Origin: Elmis aenea
Lineage: Eukaryota; Arthropoda; Insecta; Coleoptera; Elmidae
Assembly: GCA_947652605.1 (NCBI GenBank)
Contig: OX393579.1
Location: forward strand, 43,840,970 to 43,904,969
Length of the DNA stretch: 64,000 nucleotides
Direction of reading: 5' to 3'
In this document: positions 31,316-43,254 of the stretch, piece by piece
Layout: each line of letters begins with the position of its first letter
Numbering within the stretch: position 1 is the stretch's first letter
Translations under genes and position numbers: made by a program
The notes under the pieces: generated by a model
The model's database searches: none
Seen by the model: the letters and a program-made list of their open reading frames with translations, nothing else
Told to the model about the DNA's origin: nothing

Positions 31316-32710
31316 GGCAATATTGTTTCCAAGTTTAGTTTTTGGTCCAAAAATCTAAGGAAAGGTATCAAAAATGAGCCTCATGTACCACGAGCTGCAA
31401 CTTCAGTAAACCACGAAATGCACAAAAAGTTATGCAGTGATTCTCGAAAATAGGAGAATGAAGATTGGTGAATTTTCTTAAACAATACAATTTTTTTAGA
31501 AGTGTTGAAGAGAATATAAAAAATATGGAAGGTCGAAAAATGGCTGCCAGTCGGATCCCGCGTTTTTTGACCGAAGAACAGAAGATGAATCGTTTGGTCA
31601 AAACTTCCTTCTTGCTGCAACGATATGAAAAAGGAGTTGCATTTGAGTACTTAATTGTGTCAAAACTTAAGTACACCATTTTATCACTAAGCTTAAACGT
31701 GCGAACATAAAGTGGTGTCACACCATGTCTACCAAACCGATAAAAGCAAAGAGCACTTTTTTAGCTGGTAAAGTAATGCCAACATTATTTTTGAATTCTC
31801 AGAGTGTTAGTGGGAGATTTTCTAGCTAAACGACGCATTGTAAACGTAGACTACTACCTAATATTTTTAAAGGATAAACTTAAAATGCAGTTAGAAACTA
31901 AAGAAAGAAAAGTCAAAGTGCTATGTCGTCGCCTGAGAGTCATTTTGTTCCATATGCCATTTTGCGGTTAATTGATTGAACAATATCAAGAGTAGGTATG
32001 TTAAAAGTGTTTAAAATTGTTTAACAAACCCAAATTTGAATTCGTTAGAGAACAAAGTTTGGTATTTTTCTATTTCATGATAGCCAGTAGTGTCTATTGT
32101 CACTGTTTGTTACCTTCATTTTTATTACTTATTTAAAAAATGTTTAACGTCCTTTAAACTGACCCTCTTTTACTGATCAAATGAATGACGGATCAGGTTA
32201 AAGGTCGAATAAAGTTTTCCTTTGTTAAGAAAACAAACGATAGGTTGTGATCCAGTGATAATAGACACTACTGACTCTCAAGAAATAGAAAGGCATCCAA
32301 AGTTTTAAGAGTTACCTTTGTTCCACATTAAAAATCCATTAACGTATTACAGTTCCATTTAATTTTAATGCCGACTTTCGTAAAACGTTCTGTATGTGAT
32401 ATGGAACAAAACAACTCTACAGCGACGATGTGTTTTCTCCAAGAACGCTCCGCCTCATACGACTGCAAACACCATTGCAGAAACAATAAAATTACAATGG
32501 CACCTTCTACCCAACCCAAAATTTAGTCCGGATCTTGCCCCTTCGGATTTTCATTTGTTAAAAGACTTTATTAGGGAAAAGTTTAGTTACATGGATTAGT
32601 TATCCAAGCTGTTTTGGACTGGGTGAAAATGCAGCCAAAAAGTTTTGTCGGCAATGAATTAGAAAGCTTCCTGATGGATTGTGCTACTGTGTTCAAATGC
32701 AGGAAATAAT
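31316..32710 (+). pseudogene. Mariner transposase relic, interrupted
   Basis: Pieces in order on the plus strand: FSFWSKNLRKGIKNEPHVPR (end of the HTH region), RMKIGEFS, MAASRIPRFLTEEQKMNRL (the linker before the DDE domain), KVMPTLFLNSQSVLVGDF and VDYYLIFL, then NAPPHTTANTIAETIKLQW and FSPDLAPSDFHLLKD. The last gives the third catalytic Asp, while the second position reads SKNAPPH, so Asp became Lys. The first Asp block is lost. A segment of about 450 bp (about 31946-32405), with inverted TTGTTCCATAT at its ends, interrupts the gene. Positions 35 apart match the DD34D layout. Confidence 0.75.
31946..32408. mobile_element. Probable TIR insertion inside the mariner relic
   Basis: TTTTGTTCCATAT near 31949 and GATATGGAACAAAA near 32399 are inverted. 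Further inside, TATTTCATGATAGCCAGTAG and the complementary region near 32265 also pair (GTGTCTATTGTCACTG with GTGATAATAGACAC). The segment separates two parts of the mariner coding sequence. The exact ends are uncertain. Confidence 0.45.
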
Positions 32711-32729
32711 GCTCGCCCACACTGTATGC

Positions 32730-32866
32730 AGACTCCTAGAAAAACGTTTTGGGGAAATAACCATTGATTTGGTTGAGAAACTTGGAATGGAAACAGCCTT
32801 TTTATTCTCCCAATTTAAACCCTTGTGACTTTTTCATCGTTGCAACGCTAAAAGCAGAAAATGCCT
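32730..32866 (+). pseudogene. Fragment of a second DDE transposase
   Basis: The text LLEKRFGE, then after frameshifts FYSPNLNPCDFFIVATLKAE, resembles the C-terminal catalytic block (LEKRFG...WPPRSPDLNP.DFFLWG.LK) of the family seen at 12592-12933. It is cut at 32868 by the next MITE. Confidence 0.45.
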
Positions 32867-33101
32867 ACGTCTGCGTTTTCATTACAAGCGTATTCGCGCG
32901 AATGAGCCTCGCGCGTACGCGTCCGTATTCGCGCGACTGAAACAAACCAATGCAAGCATATAAGAGCGGTTATACTACAAGCGAGAATTCGCCCGAAACC
33001 ACTCTCATATGCTTGCATTGGTTTTTTGATTCGCGCGTATACGGACGCATACGCGCGAAGCTCTTTCGCGCGAATACGGCTGTACTGTAACCGCAGCCTA
33101 A
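32866..33101. mobile_element. Harbinger-like MITE with GTATTCGCGCGAA arms
   Basis: Inverted arms of about 105 bp (32869-32975 and 32990-33098) share CGTATTCGCGCGAA, GCGTCCGTAT and CCAATGCAAGCATAT, with scattered mismatches. The right flank is TAA and the left is TAC, compatible with a decayed TWA target. The two ORFs that cross it only translate the arms. Confidence 0.6.
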
Positions 33102-33400
33102 GAATGAAGACCTGAAGAAAAAGATAGAAAAACCAGTTGAGATAGCTGGGACATCTACTACGCATGCCAGAAAGCAGGTACAGAGAAATGAGTTGGAAAA
33201 CGAAGTTAAAAAAAAAGGAAAGTAGAGGAAGACTAAGAGAAAAATAGAAAACGAGGTGAGGCAGAGACTAGAAGAAAAAGGAGGCAGCTGGAGAGATGTG
33301 CCACAGTTAGCCAATGATACACGAGGATGGACATATAATATAATAGGGATGGACAACATAACCAAGAACTAGGAACACATACCTTGACACAGAAACGTAC
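33102..33400 (+). pseudogene. LINE C-terminal tail relic
   Basis: The plus strand reads ENEVRQRLEEKGGSWRDVPQ then LANDTRGWTYNIIG, in the manner of the W.DV..LA.DR.GW tail of endonuclease-type non-LTR elements, after GRLREK-like text. A poly-A-rich stretch (33420-33433) follows. Stops upstream make it inactive. Confidence 0.5.
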
Positions 33401-34385
33401 AAGAGGGACCCGATTAAGAAGAAAAAAAAGAGGGCTTTTTATTGGGATTATCTAAATTATTATTGTTATTTTTATTTATTTATTTATTATGTATCTGAAA
33501 GACATCATAATCAATCTAAACCAATTCATGATCCAAACCGTCATACAATAACAAATGAATAAAAAACAAGTGGAGGGTGTCGTTAATGGGTTTTGAAAAT
33601 GATACTAACGAAGTACTATCGATCTGATTAAAAGCAGCGTTGGAACCAAAACAGTGGGACAACTTTACGAGTCCAAATTTATTTAGTTACTAAATGAAAA
33701 TTTAAAAGCGTTCGTGAGACGGGGATACTGTATCAAAAGCAATCTCATGTTTTAGTTAATTAAACAACTCTAACTTAAAAAAGAATCATATCATGTCAGC
33801 GGGCAATAAATTAGGTAACAAGCGAGTTGTATAAATGAATGAGCCATGATAAAGTATTTTGGGGCTTGTACATTCTTTTCACCTCCAAAAAAAACGAATG
33901 CCACAGTAACTGTGCCGTCAGTATTCGTTGTAGGTAATTTCACGAACAAATTTGACGATGTATTTTGCTCTTAACGGCTTTTTAAACAGTTTTGAGTTCT
34001 CTTTTTAGCAAGTGACGTTGCAGAAATTTAATATAACCAAACAAAATAACTAAAACACGCAAAAATGTCATACAAAATAACCAATATGTCGGATTTTTTT
34101 TATATCTGACAATTATGGAGGTAAATTAGATTGAGTTTGACGTTAGCGCAGAAAATCTTATCCTCGAATGCTAATTTAATTTCAAGAGACATGTTTTTCA
34201 TCGTATACATATAATCGATAAGCTGTTTACAACCCGATCATCGTGAAATATTCCTTTAATTGGTTTAATAAAATAAGATTATCTTTAGTAATGCAGTAGA
34301 AACATTTATGCGGTAGTTCCACACAGTAAGATGTAGGTGATTTAGAAAACGATTGGTAAGCTTTTACATTTTTTAATTAATTTAA
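33401..34385. other. Unassigned sequence with a short TTTA microsatellite
   Basis: A (TTTA)n-like run lies at about 33464-33488. The remaining DNA has no supported feature. Confidence 0.45.
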
Positions 34386-34935
34386 TTTATTCGTATGTAT
34401 TGGGGAGTATTGATAATAATGCTTTTATTTTGTTTCTGTTTTCAAACTCTGTAGAATAACTTTTGGTTTCCTTTGCTATCTTGTTTCATCTTTTGTCCAA
34501 ATTCTTCCCAGGCTTGTTGTTTCGATGTTTTTACCATTTCTTTGCTTTCATTCTTTGTTCTTTATACTTATTGTAGTTCTCGATAGTTTTGTTATTAAGA
34601 TACTTTGTCCATTGTTATTTTTTCATTTTTACCACCATTTTTATTTCATCGTTCCACCGTCTAGTTTGTTTTTGAGTTTTGTTGATTTTAGTACATCCAC
34701 ACGTCTCTTTTGCTGTTTTTATTATTATTTCCTTGATATTGCTCCATGCATCTTCTACGCTACGGTCATGCTTTTCATAGCTTCCTTGATCTTGTTTTTG
34801 TTAATCTTCATTTCTATTTTCTTTTTGTATAATTGAGCTGTCTTTTCTTCTCTTAGTTTGTACGCTTTAATTACTTCCTTCATTTTCTCTGTTTTTGTTT
34901 GTACTTGTTCTGACATTTCCTTGCGGCTTTGTGCT
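34386..34935 (-). pseudogene. LINE relic: linker between endonuclease and RT
   Basis: Minus-strand text: KKHDRSVEDAWSNIKEIIIK, TAKETCGCTKINKTQKQTRR, WNDEIKMVVKMKK, LNNKTIENYNKYKEQRMKAK and, after frameshifts, QAWEEFGQKMKQDSKGNQKL with FYR. This is the conserved segment between endonuclease and RT in insect non-LTR elements (AW......AKE.CG....WWN.EV, then W..FG..ME.D..GN.KLFY). Hydrophobic plus-strand ORFs here (34525-34836) are antisense shadows. Truncated at both ends. Confidence 0.75.
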
Positions 34936-34977
34936 GACTATTTTTATTTTTGACAAAACTAAATAAGGGTCCGAATA

Positions 34978-35530
34978 TACGAGGGTCGATCCAGAAATAA
35001 GGTTCCCATCAATTTTACAAATAGACAACATTGTTTATTCTTGTAGAAATTTACATCGTTGGAAAGAAGAAACTTTGCTCTATTTCTCTACATAATCGCC
35101 ATCTTTTTCTACGCGTTTTTGTAGACGGCGCTCCAATTTCCGTATCCCAATGTCGTAGAACTCCGCCGCCAACCCGTTGAGGAAGCGTTTCACCTCTTCC
35201 TTGACGTCATCGTCGCTCTGGAAGCGTTGGCCATTCAAGTGTTCCTTGGGGAACAAGTGATAATGACTAGGCGCGAGGTCCGGACTGTAAGGTGGGTGGG
35301 GCATGACAGTCCACTCAAAGTGTGTCGAAAGTTCCTGAGTTTGACGGGAGACGTGAGGTCGGGCGTTGTCATGAAGCAGCGTTACACCGGCTGTCAGTTG
35401 TCCTCGCCGGCGGTTCTGGATAGCTCGCCTGAGTTTTCTTAGTGTTGCACAATAACTGTCTGATTTCGCCTCGCACTTTCCCGTGCGACTGGAGCTCTTT
35501 GGGAACCTTATTTCTGGATCGACCCTCGTA
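34978..35530 (-). mobile_element. Mariner deletion derivative
   Basis: The element is 34980-35528 (549 bp) flanked by TA. Inverted tips are CGAGGGTCGATCCAGAAATA with about 29 bp of identity on both ends. It keeps only the C-terminal part of the transposase on the minus strand. Confidence 0.9.
35080..35480 (-). pseudogene. Mariner transposase, C-terminal third
   Basis: An open frame without a start of its own: SDSYCATLRKLRRAIQNRRR, LLHDNARPHVSRQTQELSTH, then HPPYSPDLAPSHYHLFPK and a C-terminal region ending RLQKRVEKDGDYVEK. HDNARPH carries the second catalytic Asp. The third position, 35 residues on, reads SH where active DD34D mariners have SD, so it is Asp to His. The frame is otherwise intact over about 133 codons, suggesting a fairly young copy. 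The first Asp and the DNA-binding N-terminus were deleted. Confidence 0.85.
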
Positions 35531-36734
35531 TTTCAGGTCCTCGTCTTACTCTTGTGTCGTTTACTTCTTTTCTGTAATCTCTATTGACTATGATTTAATC
35601 AATTATTGATCTTTCTCCCCTGCTTATTATACTTTCTCTTGTATATTTATGTTCATCTTTATGTTCGAAGAAAGTATTCGTTACTATTAGGTTGAATTAT
35701 AGGACAATAACTGTTACATTAAAAGAGAGAAAATCTTCCCCAGGGAAGCTGGGGAAATAGAAGCAAAAACTAGACCCCCTCAACGTAGTTATGGCTGTTA
35801 TCCAATTATCTCAACGGGTACCACTTAGTTCAGTGCTTGGGTGTGTCAAATCCACCCTAATTGTTCAAGTTTAAATACAAAAATTTAAACTTTTTTTTTT
35901 AAATTTATACGAGTAATTATGAAAATACTAAGTTTGTTATAAAAAGTGTTTTTTTTACACCCAGTAAAGTTGAAATACTTTGAGGCTAGACAAAAAAAAA
36001 TTTCAAAGAGAATTATAATTGTTCGCGTGAATATTTTTTTAAATAAATATGAACCTTTGCACATTATTTTTTACTATAAAAAGTGTAAACTTTATGTTAA
36101 TATAAATATAAAGAAACAAAAACAATCTAATCGGATTTTTAAATCTAAGTTTGTATAATTATTTTATAAAATAATTTAATAGCATCATCTGCGTGTAGTT
36201 TTGTCATTTGGTTTATAATTAAATTAATTGCTAAAACGTTAAAACAACTACTGACAGCTGCCCATACAGGATGACAATAATCCACATGTGTTGTATGGGT
36301 AACTTTGTTGTTGTAAGAGTTAAATAGACGTAAATGAGCAAAGTTGGGTCAGAATTTCAGGACGAATTTCATGTCATTTTTACTTTTGACCTACATTTAC
36401 AACTTTATTTTGAAAAGACAAACATATTCAATGGTAAATAATTCCATAGCTACCTATGTTAAAACCAAAATGAGAATTGATTTCATTAGATATTTTTGCG
36501 TATAGTTAGAAAAAAATATTGAAAAAGTCATGGCACACTCGACTTTTTAGCCAGCCTTGACTTTTTAAATGGCAACCATGATTGGCTATGAGTTCATTAA
36601 AAAGCTTATTTTTTCTCGTTTCATTGATGTATGGGTTGTTAGGTTTATCTTTAAAAATGTATGACAGTAATATTGTTTTTGTTAAGTTTAATCAACGTGA
36701 CCATTAAAACAAAATCACATACCTACTTAAGCTA
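35531..36734. other. Mostly unassigned; one decayed foldback half
   Basis: Near 36266 a CAGGATGACA tip after TA, followed by interior text near 36565-36610 (AAATGGCAACCATGATTGGC and a CTTATTTTTTC stretch), resembles families A/F without a right end. A 70-codon ORF at 35946 is Lys/Ile-rich with no recognisable domain. Confidence 0.4.
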
Positions 36735-38740
36735 GCTGTACTCAGGGGCGGACTGGGTGCATAAAACTGACCGGGCAATTTCTCCAAAATCGGCCCACAT
36801 AGGTACAATAAACTTTCGCGATATCGTTTTTATGGCATTGATTGTTTTTGCCCCTCCCCGCGTTTTCGAGATTAAATTTGCTTAAAGGTTGCCAGTAAGT
36901 TATTGGATTTGCATAAGAAAATCACGTATAAAAAATGTTCAACTTAAAATAACGGTGTCGAAACCACCCATAGTGTAATTTAGAGGTATTACCTGTAGAC
37001 TGTACAGGGTGGCTTATTTTCGATGCCTATACAGGGTATTTCGGTTATTATCCAAGATTTAAAAAAGCAGTACGTAGTCTCGATTTCTTTTTTCGAGAGA
37101 AATTTATTGCCGTAAACAGATTTTTGATATCTTTTTTAATTTTCGAAATATGTATAGCCATTTTTGCATTGCCATTTTTGCATCGTTTTTTGTCCTTAAT
37201 ATGATAGCTATATTAAATTTTTTTTACTCATACGAATATTGATATATTACACCTAACGTTCTTATTTTAAATAGCAACCATAGGCAAATTATATATTTTT
37301 GAAAAATGCAAAAAATAAGCTTTCGATTGATGTCAAAACCAACTATGGTTGCCATTTAAAATAAGAAAGTTAGGTGTAATATATCAATATTTGTATGGGT
37401 AAAAAATTGAACATTGCTATTTTATTAACGATAATAAACTATGCAAAAACTTTTTTTTAAGTTTTTCTCTATCTTTTTGTTTAAGCGAGATATTTAACAT
37501 TTATGATATCTTTTTTCATACTCGAAATATAGCTAACACCATTTTTGGTATTTTCAAAAATGTTAAATATCTCGCTTAAACGACAAGATAGAGAAAAACT
37601 TTAAGAACATTTTTTGCATGGTTTTTTGTCCTCAATAAGATAGCGATGTTAATTTTTTTTTGTTCATACAAATATTGATATATTACTCCTAACTTTCTTA
37701 TATTAAATGGCAACCATAGTTGGCTTTGACATCAATCGAAAGTTTATTATTTGCGCTTTTCAAAAATATATAATTTGTTTATGGTTGCTATTTAAAATAA
37801 GAAAGTTGGGTGTAATATATCGGTATTTATATGATTAAAAACAAATTGAATATCGCCATCTTATTAAGAACAAAAATCCATGCCAAAAATGTCTTTTAAG
37901 TTTTTCTCTATATTTTTGTTTAAGCAAGATATTTAACATTTTTGAAAATTGCCAATAATCGTTATTTGGCTATATTTCGAAAATTAAAAAAGATATCAAA
38001 AACCTGTTTACGGCAATGGATTTCTCTCGAAAAAAGAAATCGAAACTACGTACTTAGTTTTTTTCTATCTTGGATAATAACGGAGATACTCTGTATGGGC
38101 ATCGAAAATAGGCCACCCTGTACGTATTGAAATTTGTATCCAAACAAATGTATTTAATAATTAATTATAAATAAATAGAAGATTAAAAATAGACAAGTAA
38201 ATATATGTATATTCAGTCATTTAATTAATTAAGTACATAGGTATTAATAATACAAATTTTGGATAATATAATAATAATGCATTTTATGCTGCATGCGTAT
38301 AATGTCCAAAATTTATTCAACACAATAATCTTTAAAAAATTTAGTGATACGTGTCCAGTCTAACTTCAGCTTATATCACTTATAATTTAACAACGAAACT
38401 TACTTGGTTGATTAATTCAATTTTCACACTGAACAAAAAATAAAGAAACTTGTATTGGTAGCCTGTAGCCTCCCCAAATGCTGTCAACAGTCTCAGCAGA
38501 CATCGACCGTACACCTTAGGTTTTTTTTTTTTATGCGCTGACGTAAACAGTCACTAAAAGTAACACTAACACCCGGCATTTTTTATTAAGTTGGTAAAAT
38601 AAAGCTGATTATATAGTAGTAGAAAAATTCATTTAGATTTGGAAATGATTTGGTGTTAACGCCACCGACATCGGCCCTTGAACCCATCGGCCCACCGGGC
38701 ATTTGCCCGGTTGCCCGGCAGGCCAATCCGCCCCTGGCTG
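36735..38740. mobile_element. hAT-type MITE (CAGGGGCGGA tips) carrying a foldback
   Basis: The element is 36743-38736 with inverted tips CAGGGGCGGACTGG / CCAATCCGCCCCTG and repeated CCGGGCA/GGCCCA text near both ends. The left target duplication is GCTGTACT (36735-36742). On the right only GCTG-TA is next to the element, because another foldback (38743-39955) inserted at that TA; the CT follows at 39958. Rejoined, the right side also reads GCTGTACT, a perfect 8-bp duplication. A family-A foldback (37005-38120) fills most of the interior. Confidence 0.88.
37003..38122. mobile_element. CAGGGTG-tip foldback element (family A)
   Basis: The element is 37005-38120 flanked by TA, with tips CAGGGTGGCTTATTTTCG and CAGGGTGGCCTATTTTCG. 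The arms pair nearly end to end around a centre near 37562 and share long text with the element at 21169 (TTGCCGTAAACAGATTTTTG, AACTTTCTTATTTTAAA). No ORF of note. Confidence 0.88.
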
Positions 38741-39957
38741 TACAGGGTGGACCAAATTCGAATGTTTTACGGGGTATCTCGGTTACCGTAATAGATAGCG
38801 AAAATCTGATTTCGGTCTCTTGGGCTATTTTTTTGAGAAAATAACGCCTATGCAATCAGATTTTTTCTATCGGATTCCATTTTGGCACTACAGACGAAAA
38901 ATGAAATTTCATCATTTTTGAAAATTTGCTGTAACCTCTTTATTTATTAAATTAGAACAAAATGTTATAGAGGTTTTTTATACAGATTTTTATGCTTAAT
39001 TTAAAAACAACAGTAATTTTTTCTTTGCCTCCTTGACTTTTGAGATATGGAGTAAACCTACATTTTTTTAAATGGAAACCCTAGTTGGCCATGACTTTAT
39101 GTGAAAGAGTATTTTTTTAGCTTTTCAAAAATAAATAGTTTTATATATTTTTTGCAAAAAATAACCGAGATATGGCCAATTTTGTAAAAATTCGATCATC
39201 AAAGTTTGCCATGATTTCGTAAACAAGTGATGTTTGCAAATATTAAACAACTAAACGTGATTGCCAAGTAAATTCTGAAACAACCGCTACGTTTTTATCA
39301 CTTACCAAGTAATATTCTAACATATTAAACTTTTCAAAGAGTTCAAATTTAGCCATGTTCACAATACCACTATAAACAGTTATAAAATACAAAATAATAC
39401 ACGGATTTGCTTAAAAGTTAAAAAAATTACTTCTAAATGACGTTTAGTTGTTTAATAATAGCAAACATCAGTTGTTTACGAAATCATGGCAAACTTTGAT
39501 GATCGAATTTTTACAAAATTGGCCATATCTGGGTTATTTTTTGCAAAAAATATATAAAACTATATATTTTTGAAAAGCTAAAAAAATACTCTTTCACATA
39601 AAGTCATGGCCAACTAGGGTTTCCATTTAAAAAAATGTAAGTTTACTCCATATCTCAAAAGTCAAGGAGGCAAAGAAAAAATTACTGTTGTTTTTAAATT
39701 AAGCATAAAAATCTGTATAAAAAACCTCTATAACATTTTGTTCTAATTTAATAAATAAAGAAGTTACAGCAAATTTTCAAAAATGATGAAATTTCATTTT
39801 TTGTCTGTAGTGCCAAAATGGAATCCGATAGAAAAAATCTGATTGCATAGGCGTTATTTTCTCAAAAAAACAGCCCAAGAGACCGTAATCAGATTTTCGC
39901 TATCTATTACGGTAACCGAGATACCCCGTAAAACATTCGAATTTGGTCCACCCTGTA
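38741..39957. mobile_element. CAGGGTG-tip foldback element (family F)
   Basis: The element is 38743-39955 flanked by TA. It has arms of about 514 bp (38743-39256 and 39442-39955), nearly identical, starting CAGGGTGGACCAAATTCGAA, around a loop of about 185 bp. It is inserted in the right target duplication of the neighbouring hAT MITE, so it is the younger insertion. Confidence 0.9.
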
Positions 39958-41412
39958 CTTAATTAAACACAAAAAAAAAAAAAACGGATAATTTAAAATG
40001 TTTTTATATTTCATAATAATTTATGAGGTTTTACTTCTTTTAGGTACTATGAACTCTAAATTATAACATTATGTTGAAGGGATAGCCCCCTCTCTATGGG
40101 CAATACAACTTGTAGATGATAATGTTTTCCTGGGCATATTTCTTTCTATTTTTTTCCTAATGAAACTGATTAATAAATCTTTTAACTCTGTTGCACAAGT
40201 GGGTTACCTAATTAGTGTTTGTTTATGGTATTTGTATTCTATAATAATTCTATTTCAAACATGAATTTGTCAAAGTCCACTTTTCCATTAATTTTCAGCG
40301 AAAGTTAGTTTTCTAAAAAATGACGTAATTCATCCTTTATAATTAGTTTTAATTGCCACATTAACTTTGCATGTACAACTCACATATCAGGACTAGATGA
40401 TTCGCCAGAAATACACATATACATTAGAAATTGAGTACATTTTGCGGGAATAACCTCGACCAAAACTGACACACCCAAAGCAATCTGTGTATACTGCAAA
40501 TTAGTCGCTAAAACTATTTAACTTCGCTAAATAAGTTAACGAATTATTCGATAGTTTATCAATTTCTATAGCAATCAGTTTTAATTAGGGTTTATAATTG
40601 CGTAAAATTAATTACGAAGGCCAACTAACAACGGGCGCAGTGGAAGTTTTGCAACAATAGTGCATGATAGTTTCAATGTTGTACTCACAGAATAATAATA
40701 TTTTATTGACAAATCTGCCACGACAATAATTGTCGGTTGACCTTAAATTTATTATTTACGACACGCATAATAATTGCAATTAAGTGCGTGGGTTTCAATT
40801 TGCATCAAAATTTGTATCAGCTTTCAATCAGCACTCGCGAACACAAAGAACTTTTAAAGGCACAGCTATTATCAATGACTTTTAATTTGGATGTTTCCGT
40901 GTACGTCAGAATTTAGAACTATGCATCTCTGAAATTAAAACGGAGTGAAAAGAAATAGGTTTGCACGTCTCTTTCAAGATTGAACTATAGAAACTAGACA
41001 TTTTAATCGTTCTTCGTTCTTCATGTTTATTTATCGTCGCCAGTATTCTGTTAAATATTAATATTTATAATGCATTGTAACAGGAAGTGTGCTTCACAAA
41101 CAAGTGGGTAACAGAAATACAAAAACCAAGGAATAACCACAGTGTTTTTTTTATTTATAGTAGACTTTAAAGCTTTCTTAAATAATTAAAACTCAGCAAT
41201 TTTTATCAATTAAGTCTCTGAATGAAAAATGGATTATTTGAAAGCAATTTTATTAATTGACTGAAGAATTTTTTTGTCAACAATATTTATTTATCAATGG
41301 TTCGATTATGATATTATGTTAAAGTAATTGGGTTTATCGTCAACCGAAATAAAAGCTCAGTTAAATTTTTCTTTGTGTGTTTTTTCCCCATGGTTTTTAA
41401 CTCTTTAATACA
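39958..41412. other. Unassigned sequence
   Basis: About 1.45 kb of AT-rich DNA without a supported ORF or repeat. It begins with a poly-A run near 39970 and is among the longer stretches that could hold unrecognised host sequence. Confidence 0.4.
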
Positions 41413-43215
41413 TACAAGGTGCGCCATTAGTGCGATAAAGTCCATTATTGCCCTTAATGTCAACTTAATAAAAAAAAGTTTTTAATGAAACTTATAGTAT
41501 TTCTACACGTGCATGTTTTAAAATTAGTTTCAAGTATACAGGGGGTTTCATAAAAGTGGGGCGTCACTAAAGGTATTTTTTTTAAATTGAACACCCAGTA
41601 TATTTTTGCATAATCGAATTCAGCAAGAAAATCTCCATATCACAGTATTTTGTTTTTTTTCATTTTTTTGCGACGTTGCCAATTTATCTTAAAAAATCTT
41701 TGAATTTCCAGAAAAACAGGGTACAATACTTGTCAAGAGCACAACCTTATGAATAATAATTGGCATATGATATTTTGTACATACAAAGTCTAAAGGTGTA
41801 GTCACAGTCTAAATACATCAAAATTAATTTATATTATACAGGGTGTTTCTTATAGATGTGCCAACTTCCCAATTTTCAAACATCAATAACTTTATTTTTT
41901 CAAATGGAACACCCTGTATATTATTTCATTTTGTTGCATTTTTGTTTTTCTTCAACTTTTCTTAATACTTACCTATACCTAAAATGAATATTTTCTGAGA
42001 TATTTACATTTTACTTATTCTTATAAGCGTTGTGTGGGAGTTTCCTAGTTTTCTCGGAGTAGGCCCCGACTTTGACAATAGAAACAATAATTTCTGTAGT
42101 AACAAATGTCAGAGTTAATTGCTGTCAATTGTTAAACCATAAATAAATGAGTATAACATATTTAATAGGAATTTTCCAAAAAAAGAATTGATTGATGCGG
42201 TCTATGTTCAGGGTGGCGTATTTTCGATGCCCATACAGGGGGGGTAACTCGGTTATTATCAGAGATAGAAAAAAACTAAGTACGTAGTCTCGATTTCTTT
42301 TTTCGAGAGGAATTTATTGTCGTAAACAGATTTTTGATCTTCTTTAATTTTCGAAATATAGTTTTTTTTTAAATCTCTGATAATTACCGAAATACCCCCC
42401 CTGTATGGGCATCGAAAGTACGCCACCCTGAACATAGACCGTATCAATGAATTCTTTTTTGTAAAATTCATATTGCATATGTTATACTCATTTATTTATG
42501 TTTTAACAATTGACAGCAATTAACTCTGACATTTGTTACTACAGAAATTATTGTTTCTATTGTCTACTCCGAGAAAACTAGGAAATTCCTACACAACGCT
42601 TATAAGAATAAGTAAAATGTAAATATCTCAGAAAATATTCATTTTAGGTATAGGTAAGTATTAAGAAAAGTTGAAGAAAAACAAAAATGCAACAAAATGA
42701 CGTAATAATATACAGGGTGTTCCATTTGAAAAAATAAAGTTATTGATGTTTGAAAATTGGGAAGTTGGCGCATCTATAAGAAACCCCCTGTATAATATAA
42801 ATTAATTTTGATGTATTTAGACTATGACTACACCTTTTGACTTTGTATGTGCAAAATATCATTTGCCAATTATTATTCATAACGTTGTGCTCTTGACAAG
42901 TATTGTACCCTGTTTTTCTGGAAATTCAAAGATTTTTTAAGATAAATTGGCAACGTCGCAAAAAAATGAAAAAAACAAAATACTGTCATATGGAGATTTT
43001 CTTGCTGAATTCGATTATGCAAAAATATACTGGGTGTTCAATTTAAAAAAAATACCTTAAGTGACGCCCCACTTTTATGAAACCCCCTGTATACTTGAAA
43101 CTAATTTTAAAACATGCACGTGTAGAAATACTATAAGTTTCATTAAAAACTTTTTTTTATTAAGTTGACATTAAGGGCAATAATGGACTTTATCGCACTA
43201 ATGGCGCACCCTGTA
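41413..43215. mobile_element. 1.8-kb concentric palindrome with nested CAGGGTG-like tips
   Basis: The outer tips CAAGGTGCGCC (41415) and GGCGCACCCTG (ending 43213) are flanked by TA. The whole 1.8 kb is one palindrome centred near 42317. Inside are further tip pairs at symmetrical positions: CAGGGGGTTTCAT 41539/43089, ACACCCAGTATA near 41592/43033, CAGGGTGTTTCTTATAG 41839/42790, ACACCCTGTA near 41910/42712, and a short family-A core 42209-42430. The two arms are nearly identical; one has an extra stretch of about 13 bp. No transposase. Confidence 0.85.
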
Positions 43216-43254
43216 TGTTGCGGACTTACGAGGTGTGGACAAAAAGTTCGTGCA

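Noticed and set aside
34525..34836. 103-codon hydrophobic plus-strand ORF resembling a membrane protein
   Set aside because: It is the antisense of a LINE segment that gives recognisable non-LTR motifs on the minus strand.
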